In this document: positions 21,609 to 30,328 of the stretch, one piece after another | How positions within the stretch are numbered: position 1 is the stretch's first letter | Layout: every line of letters starts with the position of its first letter | Source: a virus | DNA length: 39,958 nt | Strand: one strand, 5' to 3' | Virus record (IMG/VR): IMGVR_UViG_3300003894_000002 | Location: 1 to 39,958 of that record | Made by a program: the position numbers and the translations under genes | Notes under the pieces: model-generated | The model's input: only the letters and a program-made list of their open reading frames with translations | Told to the model about the DNA's origin: nothing | Database searches by the model: none

Positions 21609-24430
21609 AGTTTGCTTACGGTTTTAACGTCGTCAGCCGTCGCGCTGATTGACGCGGATTTGATGCGGACGTCTCCGCCGGTGTTCTCAATTTTCAGCTG
21701 CACGCTGTTGCCCCTCTTGCGTAGCGGTTTGCGTGTGCTCTGGCTTTGTTTTGCGTCCAGGGCCAGGCCTGACCGAACAGAAAACAGGTCGGAGATTTTG
21801 ACGCTGTAATCTTCGCGCCCCTCGACTCGGTGATCGTCGTTCGAGTTTGTCAGGTCATAGTCTGCGGCATCGAACGGCCGGACGTATTGCGTGCGATTCG
21901 CTTGCAACTTGTCGGTCAATTGCGTGTCGTCGTTCACACCATCACCCTTGGCAGTGATGCTGACAGTCGCTGCCCTCTGCTGGTAGTTGACGTCGACTCG
22001 GTGGAATCGTTTGTAGCCGGCGTTGGTCCCATGGTAGCCCCTGGTGAGGACAGTCATTGCCACCGGCTCCGGCGTAGGTATCGGCTCATACCGGTCGGTC
22101 ACCTCGCGCACATGGTCATCGACCGGACAGAAACTTTCGTCGTCGTAGAGGTAGAAAAATCCACGGCTCGACATGAAAAACAACCTGGTTGCGTTTGCGA
22201 ATTTACAGGTAACAAAATCGACAACGGCGCCGTCGGCAAACTTGTCCACCGATACCCACGCACGCAGTTTCAGGTCGTAAACCAAAATGACGTTGTTCTC
22301 CTCCTCGCTGAGACCCTCCATGTTGAGCGTCAGGTTGAGGTTGGATCCGCCGACCTGGAGGTTGTAGCTGTCTCCGTTTTCAACCGCTGTCAGTCCGTTG
22401 GCTACCAGGCTTCGATACAGTGCCTGGAAGGAAATCGGAGCGGCGACATACAGTTTGTTGTCATGGAACGCGCATCGGACTTTTTCAATCGCTGCGTAGT
22501 TGAGCTGGTCAAATACAGGTTTGATCGGATCGCTGATGGGGACGTCGAGTCCCTGGATCTGTCCCTGTTCGGTGATCGACAACAACCTCAGTCCGTCGTG
22601 CGCCAGGAATGCTATGTCGCGGCCGATCCGACAGACGCTGCGCGGAGCGATGCACCCATAGGCTCGAGTCATTTCCTCGAGCGTAATCTGGCTGAGGTCG
22701 CCCTGGACGTTTCGCGCCAGGTAAACAGAATGCTCTTTGAACAGCGCTACTGTCGCCTGGTCGACGTTGGCGATGGCAGTGAGTTTGTCACTGCTGCCCT
22801 GGTTGATTCTGTAGACGTTTCTAATTGCGTCGTATCGGTGTGCTGCGAGCAGGTCTGAGGCGGCGACCTGGTCGCGGCCGTGGATCGCGAACATTCGATT
22901 GCCCAGGTAGATTCCACTGGCACTATTGGGCATCGGATCTGTGCCGTCGGCCGGATGGTCTATGTCTGAAATTTTCTCGAAACCAACATGCGGCTCGGAC
23001 AACACCAATTGCTCCTGGTCGCTGCCTCGGAGCAAAAACAGACGGTCGAATGCCTGGACGAACTGCGCCTGTTTTCCGACGGTCTCTCCGTCAGGTAGAG
23101 GAACGAGGCGTGCGGTGTTGTCAGGGTAGACTCGGTAGACCTGGGTCTCGGTAGCCACCATGACAACCTCAGCCTCGAGGGGGTCGCGAAACTTCCCAAC
23201 TGCCACCGGTTTTTCAAACGGCTGAACGTCGATCTCCGGCTCGTCGTAGCGGCGCAGCGTGTCTGGGTCTGGTGAGTAAAACGTGACGTCAGAACTGGTC
23301 AGAGACAGGCTGGCGTCCGCGAGCAGCTGTCGTCTCGTCTCGTCCAGTGCGTCCTGGTTGAATTGCTGCTGGCCGGCTCGGTAGCTGTTGTCGATCCCAG
23401 GAATCGCGCCATGCGCCCTCACTACCAGTCCAGCCAGGACAGGTGTTGTGCCGTCGATGAAAAACAATGGACTGCCACTGTCTCCGACCAACACTCCGCG
23501 CCAGAAACCGTCATCGGTTCCAGTGTAAGCCGGCGCCGTCATCGCCCTCTCAGCGCTGAGGATCTGCGACGACTTGGTCGACATTTTTTCGTAGTCACCA
23601 AAAAATGACGGCTGGCTCGCATATTGGTCGCTGTGACCAAAGATCATCGCCTGGCCGTATTGGTTTACCTGAACGACCGGCACAGCCCCCTTGTTGGTCA
23701 GCAGTGGCCATTCGGTTCCGACGGTCTTCGCGATTTCCTTACGGCTAAATATGGCTGCCCTCGTGATGCTGCTGTCCACATCGGCGTTGAGCAAGTGCAA
23801 CTTGATGTCGTGACCAGGGACTGCCCTGGCGGCGGTTATGGTGTACTCAAACTGAGTTCCGCTGACGTTGACAAATTTGATCTTGGTGCCAATCGGCACA
23901 GCGCTGTGAGAGCAGCCGACAACAATGCGGTCGGCAATCAGCGTCATCCGCATCTGCTGCGCGTGAGTGTGCGAGAATGATCCGTCGGCGTTGAGTGTCT
24001 GGTGATCGTGCGCCACGACGACGCTGGTGAAATCCACTGTACTGGCCCAGCAGCTCGAGTTGTAAACGGCGCCGGCCAGGTTGTTGTCGTAGGTGTCAAG
24101 GACAGCAGGCAGTCGCAGCGGCTCTCCGTCGCTGCCCAGCATGAGGCTGTTCACCATGCCGAATGTTCCGGCAGCAGTGTCGCCGGCAGCAGGAACGCTT
24201 AGGTCTTTGACCAGGTTCCAGACCGAGTCGAAATAATGGTCTCGAGTGGTAGGCTTTTGGCTGCGGTCACTGGTGACGCCCCAGTGCATGCACATGGCGC
24301 CGGCTCGAGGCTCGATGACTCCATAGTCCAGGCGAATGTTTTCGGCGTAGGCAAGGAAGCCAGGCGCGAGGTTGCTCGGATCGACGGTCATGTCGATCCC
24401 TGCGAAGCCGCTGTCACCGTCAACTTCCAT
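21605..24430 (-). CDS. Tail nozzle (tubular B-like) protein with inserted trypsin-like protease domain
   Basis: This 941-aa protein starts like a short-tail nozzle (PSNLAPGFLAYAENIRLDYG) and from about residue 390 continues as its propeller: FEKPVAVGKFRDPLEAEVVM, FDRLFLLRG, GNRMFAIHGRDQVAASD, YGCIAPRSVCRIGRDIAFLA. Between about 60 and 385 lies an extra domain with chymotrypsin-type motifs. These are His175 in RIVVGCSHSA, Asp208 in GHDIKLHLL and Ser318 in GDSGSP followed by TPVLAGLVV. The three motifs are in the order and strand context of a serine-protease triad. It would form the distal tail tube and could cleave a virion or host-surface protein. The nozzle call rests on motif similarity, and protease activity is inferred. 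Confidence 0.8.
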   Translation of the reverse strand: MEVDGDSGFAGIDMTVDPSNLAPGFLAYAENIRLDYGVIEPRAGAMCMHWGVTSDRSQKPTTRDHYFDSVWNLVKDLSVPAAGDTAAGTFGMVNSLMLGSDGEPLRLPAVLDTYDNNLAGAVYNSSCWASTVDFTSVVVAHDHQTLNADGSFSHTHAQQMRMTLIADRIVVGCSHSAVPIGTKIKFVNVSGTQFEYTITAARAVPGHDIKLHLLNADVDSSITRAAIFSRKEIAKTVGTEWPLLTNKGAVPVVQVNQYGQAMIFGHSDQYASQPSFFGDYEKMSTKSSQILSAERAMTAPAYTGTDDGFWRGVLVGDSGSPLFFIDGTTPVLAGLVVRAHGAIPGIDNSYRAGQQQFNQDALDETRRQLLADASLSLTSSDVTFYSPDPDTLRRYDEPEIDVQPFEKPVAVGKFRDPLEAEVVMVATETQVYRVYPDNTARLVPLPDGETVGKQAQFVQAFDRLFLLRGSDQEQLVLSEPHVGFEKISDIDHPADGTDPMPNSASGIYLGNRMFAIHGRDQVAASDLLAAHRYDAIRNVYRINQGSSDKLTAIANVDQATVALFKEHSVYLARNVQGDLSQITLEEMTRAYGCIAPRSVCRIGRDIAFLAHDGLRLLSITEQGQIQGLDVPISDPIKPVFDQLNYAAIEKVRCAFHDNKLYVAAPISFQALYRSLVANGLTAVENGDSYNLQVGGSNLNLTLNMEGLSEEENNVILVYDLKLRAWVSVDKFADGAVVDFVTCKFANATRLFFMSSRGFFYLYDDESFCPVDDHVREVTDRYEPIPTPEPVAMTVLTRGYHGTNAGYKRFHRVDVNYQQRAATVSITAKGDGVNDDTQLTDKLQANRTQYVRPFDAADYDLTNSNDDHRVEGREDYSVKISDLFSVRSGLALDAKQSQSTRKPLRKRGNSVQLKIENTGGDVRIKSASISATADDVKTVSKL

Positions 24431-24699
24431 TATTTACCTGAACCAACGAGCCACCCTTCATGCAGTTCCACCTTGTTAGCGGTCAGCTCCCATTCGCCTT
24501 CGGCATTCTTGAAATACACTCGTCCCCTCAGCCCTCCTGGGCCGATTCGGAAAACACTGTTGTCGGCGTCGATGAAAACTGCTCGCCGGCCGTTAGCGCA
24601 GCCGCTCGTCCACCCAGCGCTTAAAGCGATCAGCATCGTCGCGATTAGCGACAATGTCCTCCGCCTTGGTTGGCTTTTTTTTCCAAGTTCGGAACGCAT
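24430..24699 (-). CDS. Small lipoprotein, candidate outer-membrane spanin
   Basis: ATG at 24699 gives 89 residues: a basic n-region (KKSQPRRR), hydrophobic LSLIATMLIALSAGW and lipobox TSGC, then about 55 residues of beta-like sequence (RAVFIDADNSVFRIGPGGLRG). The frame overlaps the 48-aa ORF over 107 bases, as Rz1-type genes overlap Rz. The mature domain lacks the Pro-rich character of classical Rz1. It may alternatively be a lysogeny lipoprotein such as an exclusion factor. A gram-negative-type envelope is suggested. Confidence 0.6.
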   Translation of the reverse strand: MRSELGKKSQPRRRTLSLIATMLIALSAGWTSGCANGRRAVFIDADNSVFRIGPGGLRGRVYFKNAEGEWELTANKVELHEGWLVGSGK

Positions 24700-24739
24700 C
24701 AAAAATGATCTCCAGGATTGCCTTAATGAATGAGGTCAT
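24593..24739 (-). CDS. 48-aa amphipathic protein in the lysis-like cluster
   Basis: MTSFIKAILEIIFDAFRTWK is an amphipathic helix too charged to be a certain membrane span, followed by a basic-charged helix ending VDERLR. ATG at 24739 overlaps the upstream holin-like gene by 17 bases. It could be a small inner-membrane partner of the overlapping lipoprotein, but it is shorter than known i-spanins. Function is unassigned. Confidence 0.5.
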   Translation of the reverse strand: MTSFIKAILEIIFDAFRTWKKKPTKAEDIVANRDDADRFKRWVDERLR

Positions 24740-24908
24740 CGGACTTGATCTCGTCCTTGGCCTTGCCAATGTTGAGAGCGGCAATCTCAATGATTCGATA
24801 CCACCAGCGATCCTTGGTGTCGGTCAGGGCGCAGATGCTCGAGGCTATCGCAATCACCGCCGACGCGATGGTGACGACCTGTTCTTTATTTTCGATTATC
24901 CAGTTCAT
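24723..24908 (-). CDS. 61-aa one-TM protein, holin-like
   Basis: MNWIIENKEQVVTIASAVIA begins the protein, with a single hydrophobic span at about residues 10-28. TDTKDRWWYRIIEIAALNIGKAKDE follows. The IIEIAALNIGKAK end is a pattern I recall from many small phage membrane proteins annotated as holins or unknowns. Its ATG overlaps the preceding stop (ATGA). Confidence 0.6.
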   Translation of the reverse strand: MNWIIENKEQVVTIASAVIAIASSICALTDTKDRWWYRIIEIAALNIGKAKDEIKSDDLIH

Positions 24909-25060
24909 GTTTTCAAAATGCTGCGAATCTTGAGGACAGTGTAGGCCAGTGTTGCGGCCAACAGCGCGATGCGTAGCCACGCCTCAATCTCAGTGACGCT
25001 GACTGCCAACGTCACACCGTTGATGCCACCGACCTTGGCGATGTCCACAACGTCACGCAT
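24905..25060 (-). CDS. 51-aa membrane protein, holin-like
   Basis: Reading from ATG at 25060 gives MRDVVDIAKVGGINGVTLAV and continues to EIEAWLRIALLAATLAYTVLKIRSILKT. One hydrophobic segment (about 30-46) and a basic end fit a small inner-membrane protein. It fills the space between the Ig-like gene and the next ORF and ends in an ATGA overlap, supporting translation. With its neighbours it forms a compact membrane-protein cluster, likely for lysis. Confidence 0.55.
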   Translation of the reverse strand: MRDVVDIAKVGGINGVTLAVSVTEIEAWLRIALLAATLAYTVLKIRSILKT

Positions 25061-25065
25061 GGTGC

Positions 25066-25359
25066 TTAGTAACCGCCACCGATGTTGGTAACCACATCGG
25101 TGTCACCCAGATCAACAGTGTCAGTGGTCGAGGGGATGGCGCATTTAACGGTCACACCCTGGACGTCCAGTTCGTAGTTTCCACTGGTCAACACGGTTGA
25201 GAATGAACCGGCGTCGTCGGTGATGATTCGCTTGCGGATCGGCAACGTCACATCGCCGTTGGTCTCCACCGAGATGCCGGACGTTGGAATGATTTCAAAC
25301 GAATAGGCGGCGACAGCATCGCCAGCCAGGTCTTTAAATGTACCAGTTACTGTGGGCAT
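25066..25359 (-). CDS. 97-aa Ig/fibronectin-like tail-associated protein
   Basis: MPTVTGTFKDLAGDAVAAYS begins a beta-sandwich-like sequence (FEIIPTSGISVETNGDVTLP; SFSTVLTSGNYELDVQGVTV), similar to small prealbumin/Ig-type domains that decorate phage tails and fibres. It starts a base after the fibre stop. A role in fibre attachment or carbohydrate contact is plausible from the fold and position. Confidence 0.65.
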   Translation of the reverse strand: MPTVTGTFKDLAGDAVAAYSFEIIPTSGISVETNGDVTLPIRKRIITDDAGSFSTVLTSGNYELDVQGVTVKCAIPSTTDTVDLGDTDVVTNIGGGY

Positions 25360-25360
25360 G

Positions 25361-28276
25361 TTATAGAGTGCTAGGTTGGGTTGTTGAGGTGTTCCCTGAA
25401 ATTCTGCGGAGGTAGATCGCGTTGAGTACACCGTAGCCAAAGGGTACTGCGAACGGAACAAATGAGACGTCGGTGGTTTGGCCCAGGTTGAAAACTGTTT
25501 TCGCGTAATGGTGACCCTCGACCCACTGTGCGTTGTTAATGGCATCAGTGACGCTGTAGACCCCTCGACTGTTGCTCCATCCGGTGCCGGCTATGACCGG
25601 CAGCCTTCTTCCAGAAGGCAACTCGACAGATTTTCCGACCATGTCGTCGATGACAGCATAATCTGCGGTCGACGTCCCATTTCCGTCCACCACAGCCACC
25701 TGGACAGCCTGGTTCCCATGGCCATGGGCGCCGCCCAGGACATAGAGTTCGTACTGCCCTGCCGGCATGCCTGACAGCGTCAGGTAAAAACTGGGAAATT
25801 TTCCATTCCTTTGGGAGCTGTGAAAATACTGACGAAGGGGTGCTATTGGAGCGGACAGCTGCCACATGCCAGCGCTGCCTTGAATGACGTCCAGCTCAAC
25901 TCCTGTTGCCTTCTGTGTGTTCGCGTCCAGGATCGCGTGGTTCTTGACGCTCTTGACAACATGTCGACCTGCAAACTGGTGACCGAATAGCTTGGTGTAG
26001 ACTGACGACTGGAATGCGTTCTCCGACGTCCACGGATTGAGGTCAATGGCAATGGAATCCCAGTCGACGTTCGCCACCGGAGTCGAACCTACTGTTCCGC
26101 TCGTTTTGCGAGTCGGCTGCCTCAATGTTGTGGTCGGCGCAGCCAGGCCGATACGCAGCCATCGGCCGGCGGCGGAAACGAGCATGGCCGATTCGTTGCC
26201 ATTGATTTGTATGCCGTCGACACTGCCGTCAACTGCCTGGCGTGTGCCGCTGACGGTCATTCCGTAAATGGCGATTTGCGATGCACTGCTGTTTCCGTCT
26301 GGGCCGATGATCAACACCTGGCCAGGGTTCAGCCTGGCGTCAGGCAGAGTCAGGCTGATGCCGGTCTTGCCCAGGACGACCATGTCGTCCTCGGTCAACG
26401 TTGCGTTTTTCTCAAAATAGGTCAGACCCAGTGACAGCCCCTTGTTGAGGTTGAGCTTTTTGGGGTCGAACGTGGCGACGGTCTGCTGTCCGCACACCAT
26501 TTGGATCTCGCGCCTGGTGTTGTCGCCGATGATTTCCTGGGTGGCGCCGGCTACTCGGAACTTGTCGGCTGCAATTGGTTTCAGCGCTTGGAACTGATCC
26601 GACTGAGCCTTGGCGACAAGCGTGCCGCTGGTGACTAGAAGCAGTTCTTCCTGGCTGGCGTCGTAGGCCAAGCCGGCGTCGGTTCCATTGTCGAAAGCCA
26701 AGCCAGGCGCCGCCACGGTGCCGTCTGGAAATGTAGGGGTTGCGCTGGCGGTCGGTTGAGAAACAACTTCCCAGCGACTGTTCGCGGCGCTGTATCGCAG
26801 GATCTGCTCGTCGGTCGGAGGCGATGCCTGGTAGACCGTCTGCCCCAGGAGCTTGTTGGCGTCGACCGTGCCGGTAGAGCCTGGCTGAACAACAGCGTCG
26901 TCGATGGTGCCGCCGTTAATGTCCGGCGAAGTTAAAGTCTTGTCTGTCAGCGTCTGAGCGGCGCCAGTCCTGACGACGTCTGATGCGACTGCGAATGTCA
27001 GGTCTGGGACACTGGTTGCAGAGCCATCGCCCAGGCTGATCTGGATGCCATCGCCGCCAGCAAAACGCAGCTGCGAATCGTCGCCGGTCGACTCAACCGT
27101 GTCGGTTCCGCCGTCCACGATGATCTGGCGGAAACCGTTGTTCTGCGTGAGCGTGCCGTTGTTGTTCTGGAGCGTTTTGACCTGCGACTTGAGATTGAGC
27201 AGGTCCGTGCAGTGGCTCGCTGACATCAGGCCGTTCTGCGTCGTGTCGGCCACGCGCCAATGAATATGCCGTGCGCTGTCAATGTGCAGGTCGGTCGTTT
27301 CCCCAAACCGCACACCGTTGCCTGGCGCCTCAATGTCAACCTGGCCGACTGCGTTGTTCGTTGCGAACGACTTGACAACAATGCCAGTCGTCCCCTCAAC
27401 ACCCAGGTCGAGCACCTTGTAGGAGTCCTGCTCCTGGGCGGAAATGGTGGCGATACGGTAGTTTGAGTTGTCAGGGTTGTTGGTGTCGGCGGACCACTGG
27501 ATGACAGCCGGCGCCACACCGTGTGCTGCCCTGGATTGAAGCAATAGCCTGGGGTTCAGGCTGGCGAAGAAGCCAGCCCCCTTGAAGACAGCCTCTCCGC
27601 AATAACCGGTGCGCGGATGAAACAACACCACAACACCGGTTGGATCGTTTTGCAGCTCCAACTGAGTCGTGGATGGCGAGGTGATGCCAGCATATGAGCC
27701 GGTGAACTTGTAGCCATTGTCGCCGCTGTTCGCCTTGATTTTGGACCCTTGGATCGTGCCGGACGTTGACGTAATGTCGCCGCGCACATTGACCACACTG
27801 CTCTGCGTTGTCCCCTGGCTGATGACCTCGAGAACCTCGTATCCCTTCGCGAAAACACTGACCTCACCGTCAGCCATGATGATCTTCTCATTCGCTGCCT
27901 CGGTTCGACGGACTGTAGTTGTGGTCAACTGGTCGAAGACCGCCAGGTCTGATTCGTAAACCGGCACCTTATCGCCGATCTTGAAACCCTTTCCAGCCGC
28001 CGGCGTGATGACCAGGTCATCGTCACCCTCGATGATGGTGGAGGTTCCCAGCGAGATCTTGCTCGTAGCCAGGCGAGTGTCTATGTCGACGACCTTCTCA
28101 CCCAGGTCGATGACGGTGCCGGCGTTGTCATACTGCCGAGAGAACTGAGCCAGGTTAGCTATGGTGACATTGACTGCCCCATCGCCGGTTGATGCGATGA
28201 TCTCAAAATCACCCTTCTCAGAAATCTGATCGTAGGTGGTTGCGTTGGAGAAATCGTGGACCTGTTTATTACTCAT
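25361..28276 (-). CDS. Main tail fibre/adhesin (971 aa)
   Basis: The N-terminus (MSNKQVHDFSNATTYDQISE and onward) is likely the tail-attachment part. Residues about 440-490 carry the phage fibre motif AAQTLTDKTLTSPDINGGTID. A long beta-helical Ser/Thr/Gly-rich middle follows. The C-terminal 200 residues have galactose-binding-like features (MPAGQYELYVLGGAHGHGNQAVQVAVVDG). It is predicted to bind the host surface and to trimerise. No chaperone domain is evident. It lies directly after the adaptor gene with an ATGA overlap, the usual place for the fibre in this phage type. Confidence 0.78.
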   Translation of the reverse strand: MSNKQVHDFSNATTYDQISEKGDFEIIASTGDGAVNVTIANLAQFSRQYDNAGTVIDLGEKVVDIDTRLATSKISLGTSTIIEGDDDLVITPAAGKGFKIGDKVPVYESDLAVFDQLTTTTVRRTEAANEKIIMADGEVSVFAKGYEVLEVISQGTTQSSVVNVRGDITSTSGTIQGSKIKANSGDNGYKFTGSYAGITSPSTTQLELQNDPTGVVVLFHPRTGYCGEAVFKGAGFFASLNPRLLLQSRAAHGVAPAVIQWSADTNNPDNSNYRIATISAQEQDSYKVLDLGVEGTTGIVVKSFATNNAVGQVDIEAPGNGVRFGETTDLHIDSARHIHWRVADTTQNGLMSASHCTDLLNLKSQVKTLQNNNGTLTQNNGFRQIIVDGGTDTVESTGDDSQLRFAGGDGIQISLGDGSATSVPDLTFAVASDVVRTGAAQTLTDKTLTSPDINGGTIDDAVVQPGSTGTVDANKLLGQTVYQASPPTDEQILRYSAANSRWEVVSQPTASATPTFPDGTVAAPGLAFDNGTDAGLAYDASQEELLLVTSGTLVAKAQSDQFQALKPIAADKFRVAGATQEIIGDNTRREIQMVCGQQTVATFDPKKLNLNKGLSLGLTYFEKNATLTEDDMVVLGKTGISLTLPDARLNPGQVLIIGPDGNSSASQIAIYGMTVSGTRQAVDGSVDGIQINGNESAMLVSAAGRWLRIGLAAPTTTLRQPTRKTSGTVGSTPVANVDWDSIAIDLNPWTSENAFQSSVYTKLFGHQFAGRHVVKSVKNHAILDANTQKATGVELDVIQGSAGMWQLSAPIAPLRQYFHSSQRNGKFPSFYLTLSGMPAGQYELYVLGGAHGHGNQAVQVAVVDGNGTSTADYAVIDDMVGKSVELPSGRRLPVIAGTGWSNSRGVYSVTDAINNAQWVEGHHYAKTVFNLGQTTDVSFVPFAVPFGYGVLNAIYLRRISGNTSTTQPSTL

Positions 28277-28962
28277 CGAACTAGTCTTGTGTGCGGCACC
28301 TGCCCTTTGCGGTTCCAGAAGCTGTCCAGGTCAACGGACAGGATGCCTTCGGCGTTCGCCTCCTCTGCTCCGGCCTGTTCGGTGGCGTTGGTTGAGCGAA
28401 GATAGTCTGCGTAAATTGATCGGACCGTATAGTTGATCGACTTAGCCGGCGGCTTGTAAATGTTTTGCGGAAGATCGTAGAGAGGCAGCTGCTGGACCCC
28501 CTCGTCGAGACGGTAGACCTCGGCCTTGTATTGCCCCAGGATCTCCTGGCTGTAATCGAACGACCCACCTGGGCGTCCGACTGCGTTGTTGTTTATCAAG
28601 CGCAGCTCCTTCGCTTCAATGCGCGGCGCCGGCTTCTTGATTTTCAGCCAGACAGTGTCCTGTGCCTGGTCAAAAAACAGACCGTTGTCTGTGTGCGTGT
28701 AGTCGACCTGGAGCGCGGCAGGATCCGTCCTGGGATCACGCTTGTAGACCTCGACAACATCGCCCTGGATCGGCTGAGTGAATTGCCGGCCGTCGACCAC
28801 GGCTTCGATGTAGTGAACCGTCTCAGGCCAGGGAGCCGCGTCCCACCACAACCTGATGCGGTGATTCCACATCTGCACAACAAAGCGTGAGAAGGGCCGG
28901 TCGATGTCGTCTACATCGAGACCGGCCAAGCCTGCTACGGAGCGGATGATGTCGCTGAACAT
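28273..28962 (-). CDS. Tail tubular protein A-like adaptor (gp11-type)
   Basis: This 229-aa protein matches the short-tail head-tail adaptor in size and order (capsid, small gene, adaptor, fibre, nozzle). Motifs include an N-terminal helical segment and VVDGRQFTQPIQGDVVEVYK, ELRLINNNAVGRPGG and SINYTVRSIYADYLRS. It is expected as a ring below the portal, joining the nozzle. The call rests on size, order and general resemblance. Confidence 0.65.
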   Translation of the reverse strand: MFSDIIRSVAGLAGLDVDDIDRPFSRFVVQMWNHRIRLWWDAAPWPETVHYIEAVVDGRQFTQPIQGDVVEVYKRDPRTDPAALQVDYTHTDNGLFFDQAQDTVWLKIKKPAPRIEAKELRLINNNAVGRPGGSFDYSQEILGQYKAEVYRLDEGVQQLPLYDLPQNIYKPPAKSINYTVRSIYADYLRSTNATEQAGAEEANAEGILSVDLDSFWNRKGQVPHTRLVR

Positions 28963-29285
28963 TAGCGGTGACCTACCTGGATTTTTGTACCGCTCGACTT
29001 GACCTTCGCGTCAGGGACGTCGCGGAAATAGCTTTTGAGAAAACCTTTGTCTGACCAGCAGTCGTAGCCCTCTCGTTGTCCCCAGTAGTGAAAACTGGTT
29101 GCCTCAATTCGGCCGATCTGTTCGCCGAGTCCATCTATGGCCTTGTGTTCCATTTTGTTCCACTCGGCAATCTGACCTCGTCGCGCCTCAGCCTGGGTGC
29201 GCTCAAGTTCCCAACCTCGACGCAGCTCGCTCTCGAGAGAGCGAGCTACGTCAGAAGGGAGAGTCTCAATGACTCCGGCGTCCAT
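28962..29285 (-). CDS. 107-aa hypothetical protein after the capsid gene
   Basis: MDAGVIETLPSDVARSLESE is mainly helical and charged (ELERTQAEARRGQIAEWNK), followed by an aromatic YWGQREGYDCWSDKG and a basic end. Its ATG overlaps the capsid stop (TAATG) and its stop abuts the adaptor. It may be a completion or decoration protein, but no domain is recognised. Confidence 0.6.
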   Translation of the reverse strand: MDAGVIETLPSDVARSLESELRRGWELERTQAEARRGQIAEWNKMEHKAIDGLGEQIGRIEATSFHYWGQREGYDCWSDKGFLKSYFRDVPDAKVKSSGTKIQVGHR

Positions 29286-30319
29286 TAGGACGTTGCGAGT
29301 TCAATGCGACCGTGGGCGTTGGGCGAGTAGACGCACAAGCCGGCGAACGTTTCAACGGCGCGAGCTTCGCCGCCACCATTGTTGGTGAGGGCAAACGAAC
29401 GCGGTTGGATGCCAAACCGGATGCTCACGTTGTCCATGTCGATGATCTGCGCCACGTTGGTGGACGGACCGAACAGCGTGCTGTGGCAGCGGATGGTGCC
29501 AAAGTCGCCGGTGAACAGGTCGATGGTGCTCTCGAACGTCTTGTCCTGCTTGGACTCGACGGTGCGAACAACGCTGGGGTGGTTGGCAACACGCACGCTG
29601 TCAGCCACCAGGTTGGTGAACTGACGACGGAGCGCCACGCCGGCGAGCATGTCGAACGAGCCAGGTTTGCCGGTTTCCTGGTAAATGCCCTGGAGCGCAG
29701 TCTGCACGTTAGCCTCGGTCAGTTGTCCGACCTGGCTGTTGCCGGTGTCGTAGGCCACTTCGACCTTCGCATCGGAGTTGGGTCCATACCCAGCCTCGTC
29801 GCCGGAGTAGGTCCGAGTCAGCCACTGGTCGAGGCCGCGAGTGCGATAGCCGACTTCGCCGTTGTCGTCCTGCTTGTCATTGGCCGACAGCATCGTTTTC
29901 TCCAGGTCACGCTTGAGTTCCTGGGTCTTCTTCGCCACCGAACGAGCCAACTCGTTGGCCACGGCTGCGACGTTGTTGACGTCCTGGTGCAGCGTGGATA
30001 CGCGAGTCGAGCGGCGGAGGTAGGAGCCGTTGTTCTCGAAGCGAACACGCTTGCGAGCGCCGTCCTGAACCTTGTTCGGAGTGTCAGCCGCGTAGTCGTT
30101 GGAGGACGGATCGAGATCGACGTCGGAGCCGTCGACTGCGACGACGTCGCTAGCGTCCTCGAGCTGGTCTGCCTGCCACGAAAACTTGACGTTTCCAAGC
30201 GCCTTTTCCTTTTTGGCCATGGATGAAAAAACCGTGGCCTTGCTGTCGATCATCGCGAGGACATTGCTGAGATCCTCGCGTACGCCGACCGTTCCAATTG
30301 TGTCAGTGAAGTTTGCCAT
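29285..30319 (-). CDS. Major capsid protein (SU10-type)
   Basis: This 344-aa protein begins NFTDTIGTVGVREDLSNVLA and contains FSWQADQLEDA, RFENNGSYLRRSTRVS and VRRQ/ALRRQFTNL-type segments that match the SU10-like (DUF5309) HK97-fold capsid family from memory. It would form the icosahedral shell. It lies between scaffold and adaptor genes, ten bases after the scaffold stop. Confidence 0.85.
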   Translation of the reverse strand: MANFTDTIGTVGVREDLSNVLAMIDSKATVFSSMAKKEKALGNVKFSWQADQLEDASDVVAVDGSDVDLDPSSNDYAADTPNKVQDGARKRVRFENNGSYLRRSTRVSTLHQDVNNVAAVANELARSVAKKTQELKRDLEKTMLSANDKQDDNGEVGYRTRGLDQWLTRTYSGDEAGYGPNSDAKVEVAYDTGNSQVGQLTEANVQTALQGIYQETGKPGSFDMLAGVALRRQFTNLVADSVRVANHPSVVRTVESKQDKTFESTIDLFTGDFGTIRCHSTLFGPSTNVAQIIDMDNVSIRFGIQPRSFALTNNGGGEARAVETFAGLCVYSPNAHGRIELATS

Positions 30320-30328
30320 TTTCGTTGC

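Noticed and set aside
25064-25080. Another operator-like site (TTAGTAACC)
   Set aside because: It matches only one half-site and is explained by the coding end of the 97-aa protein.
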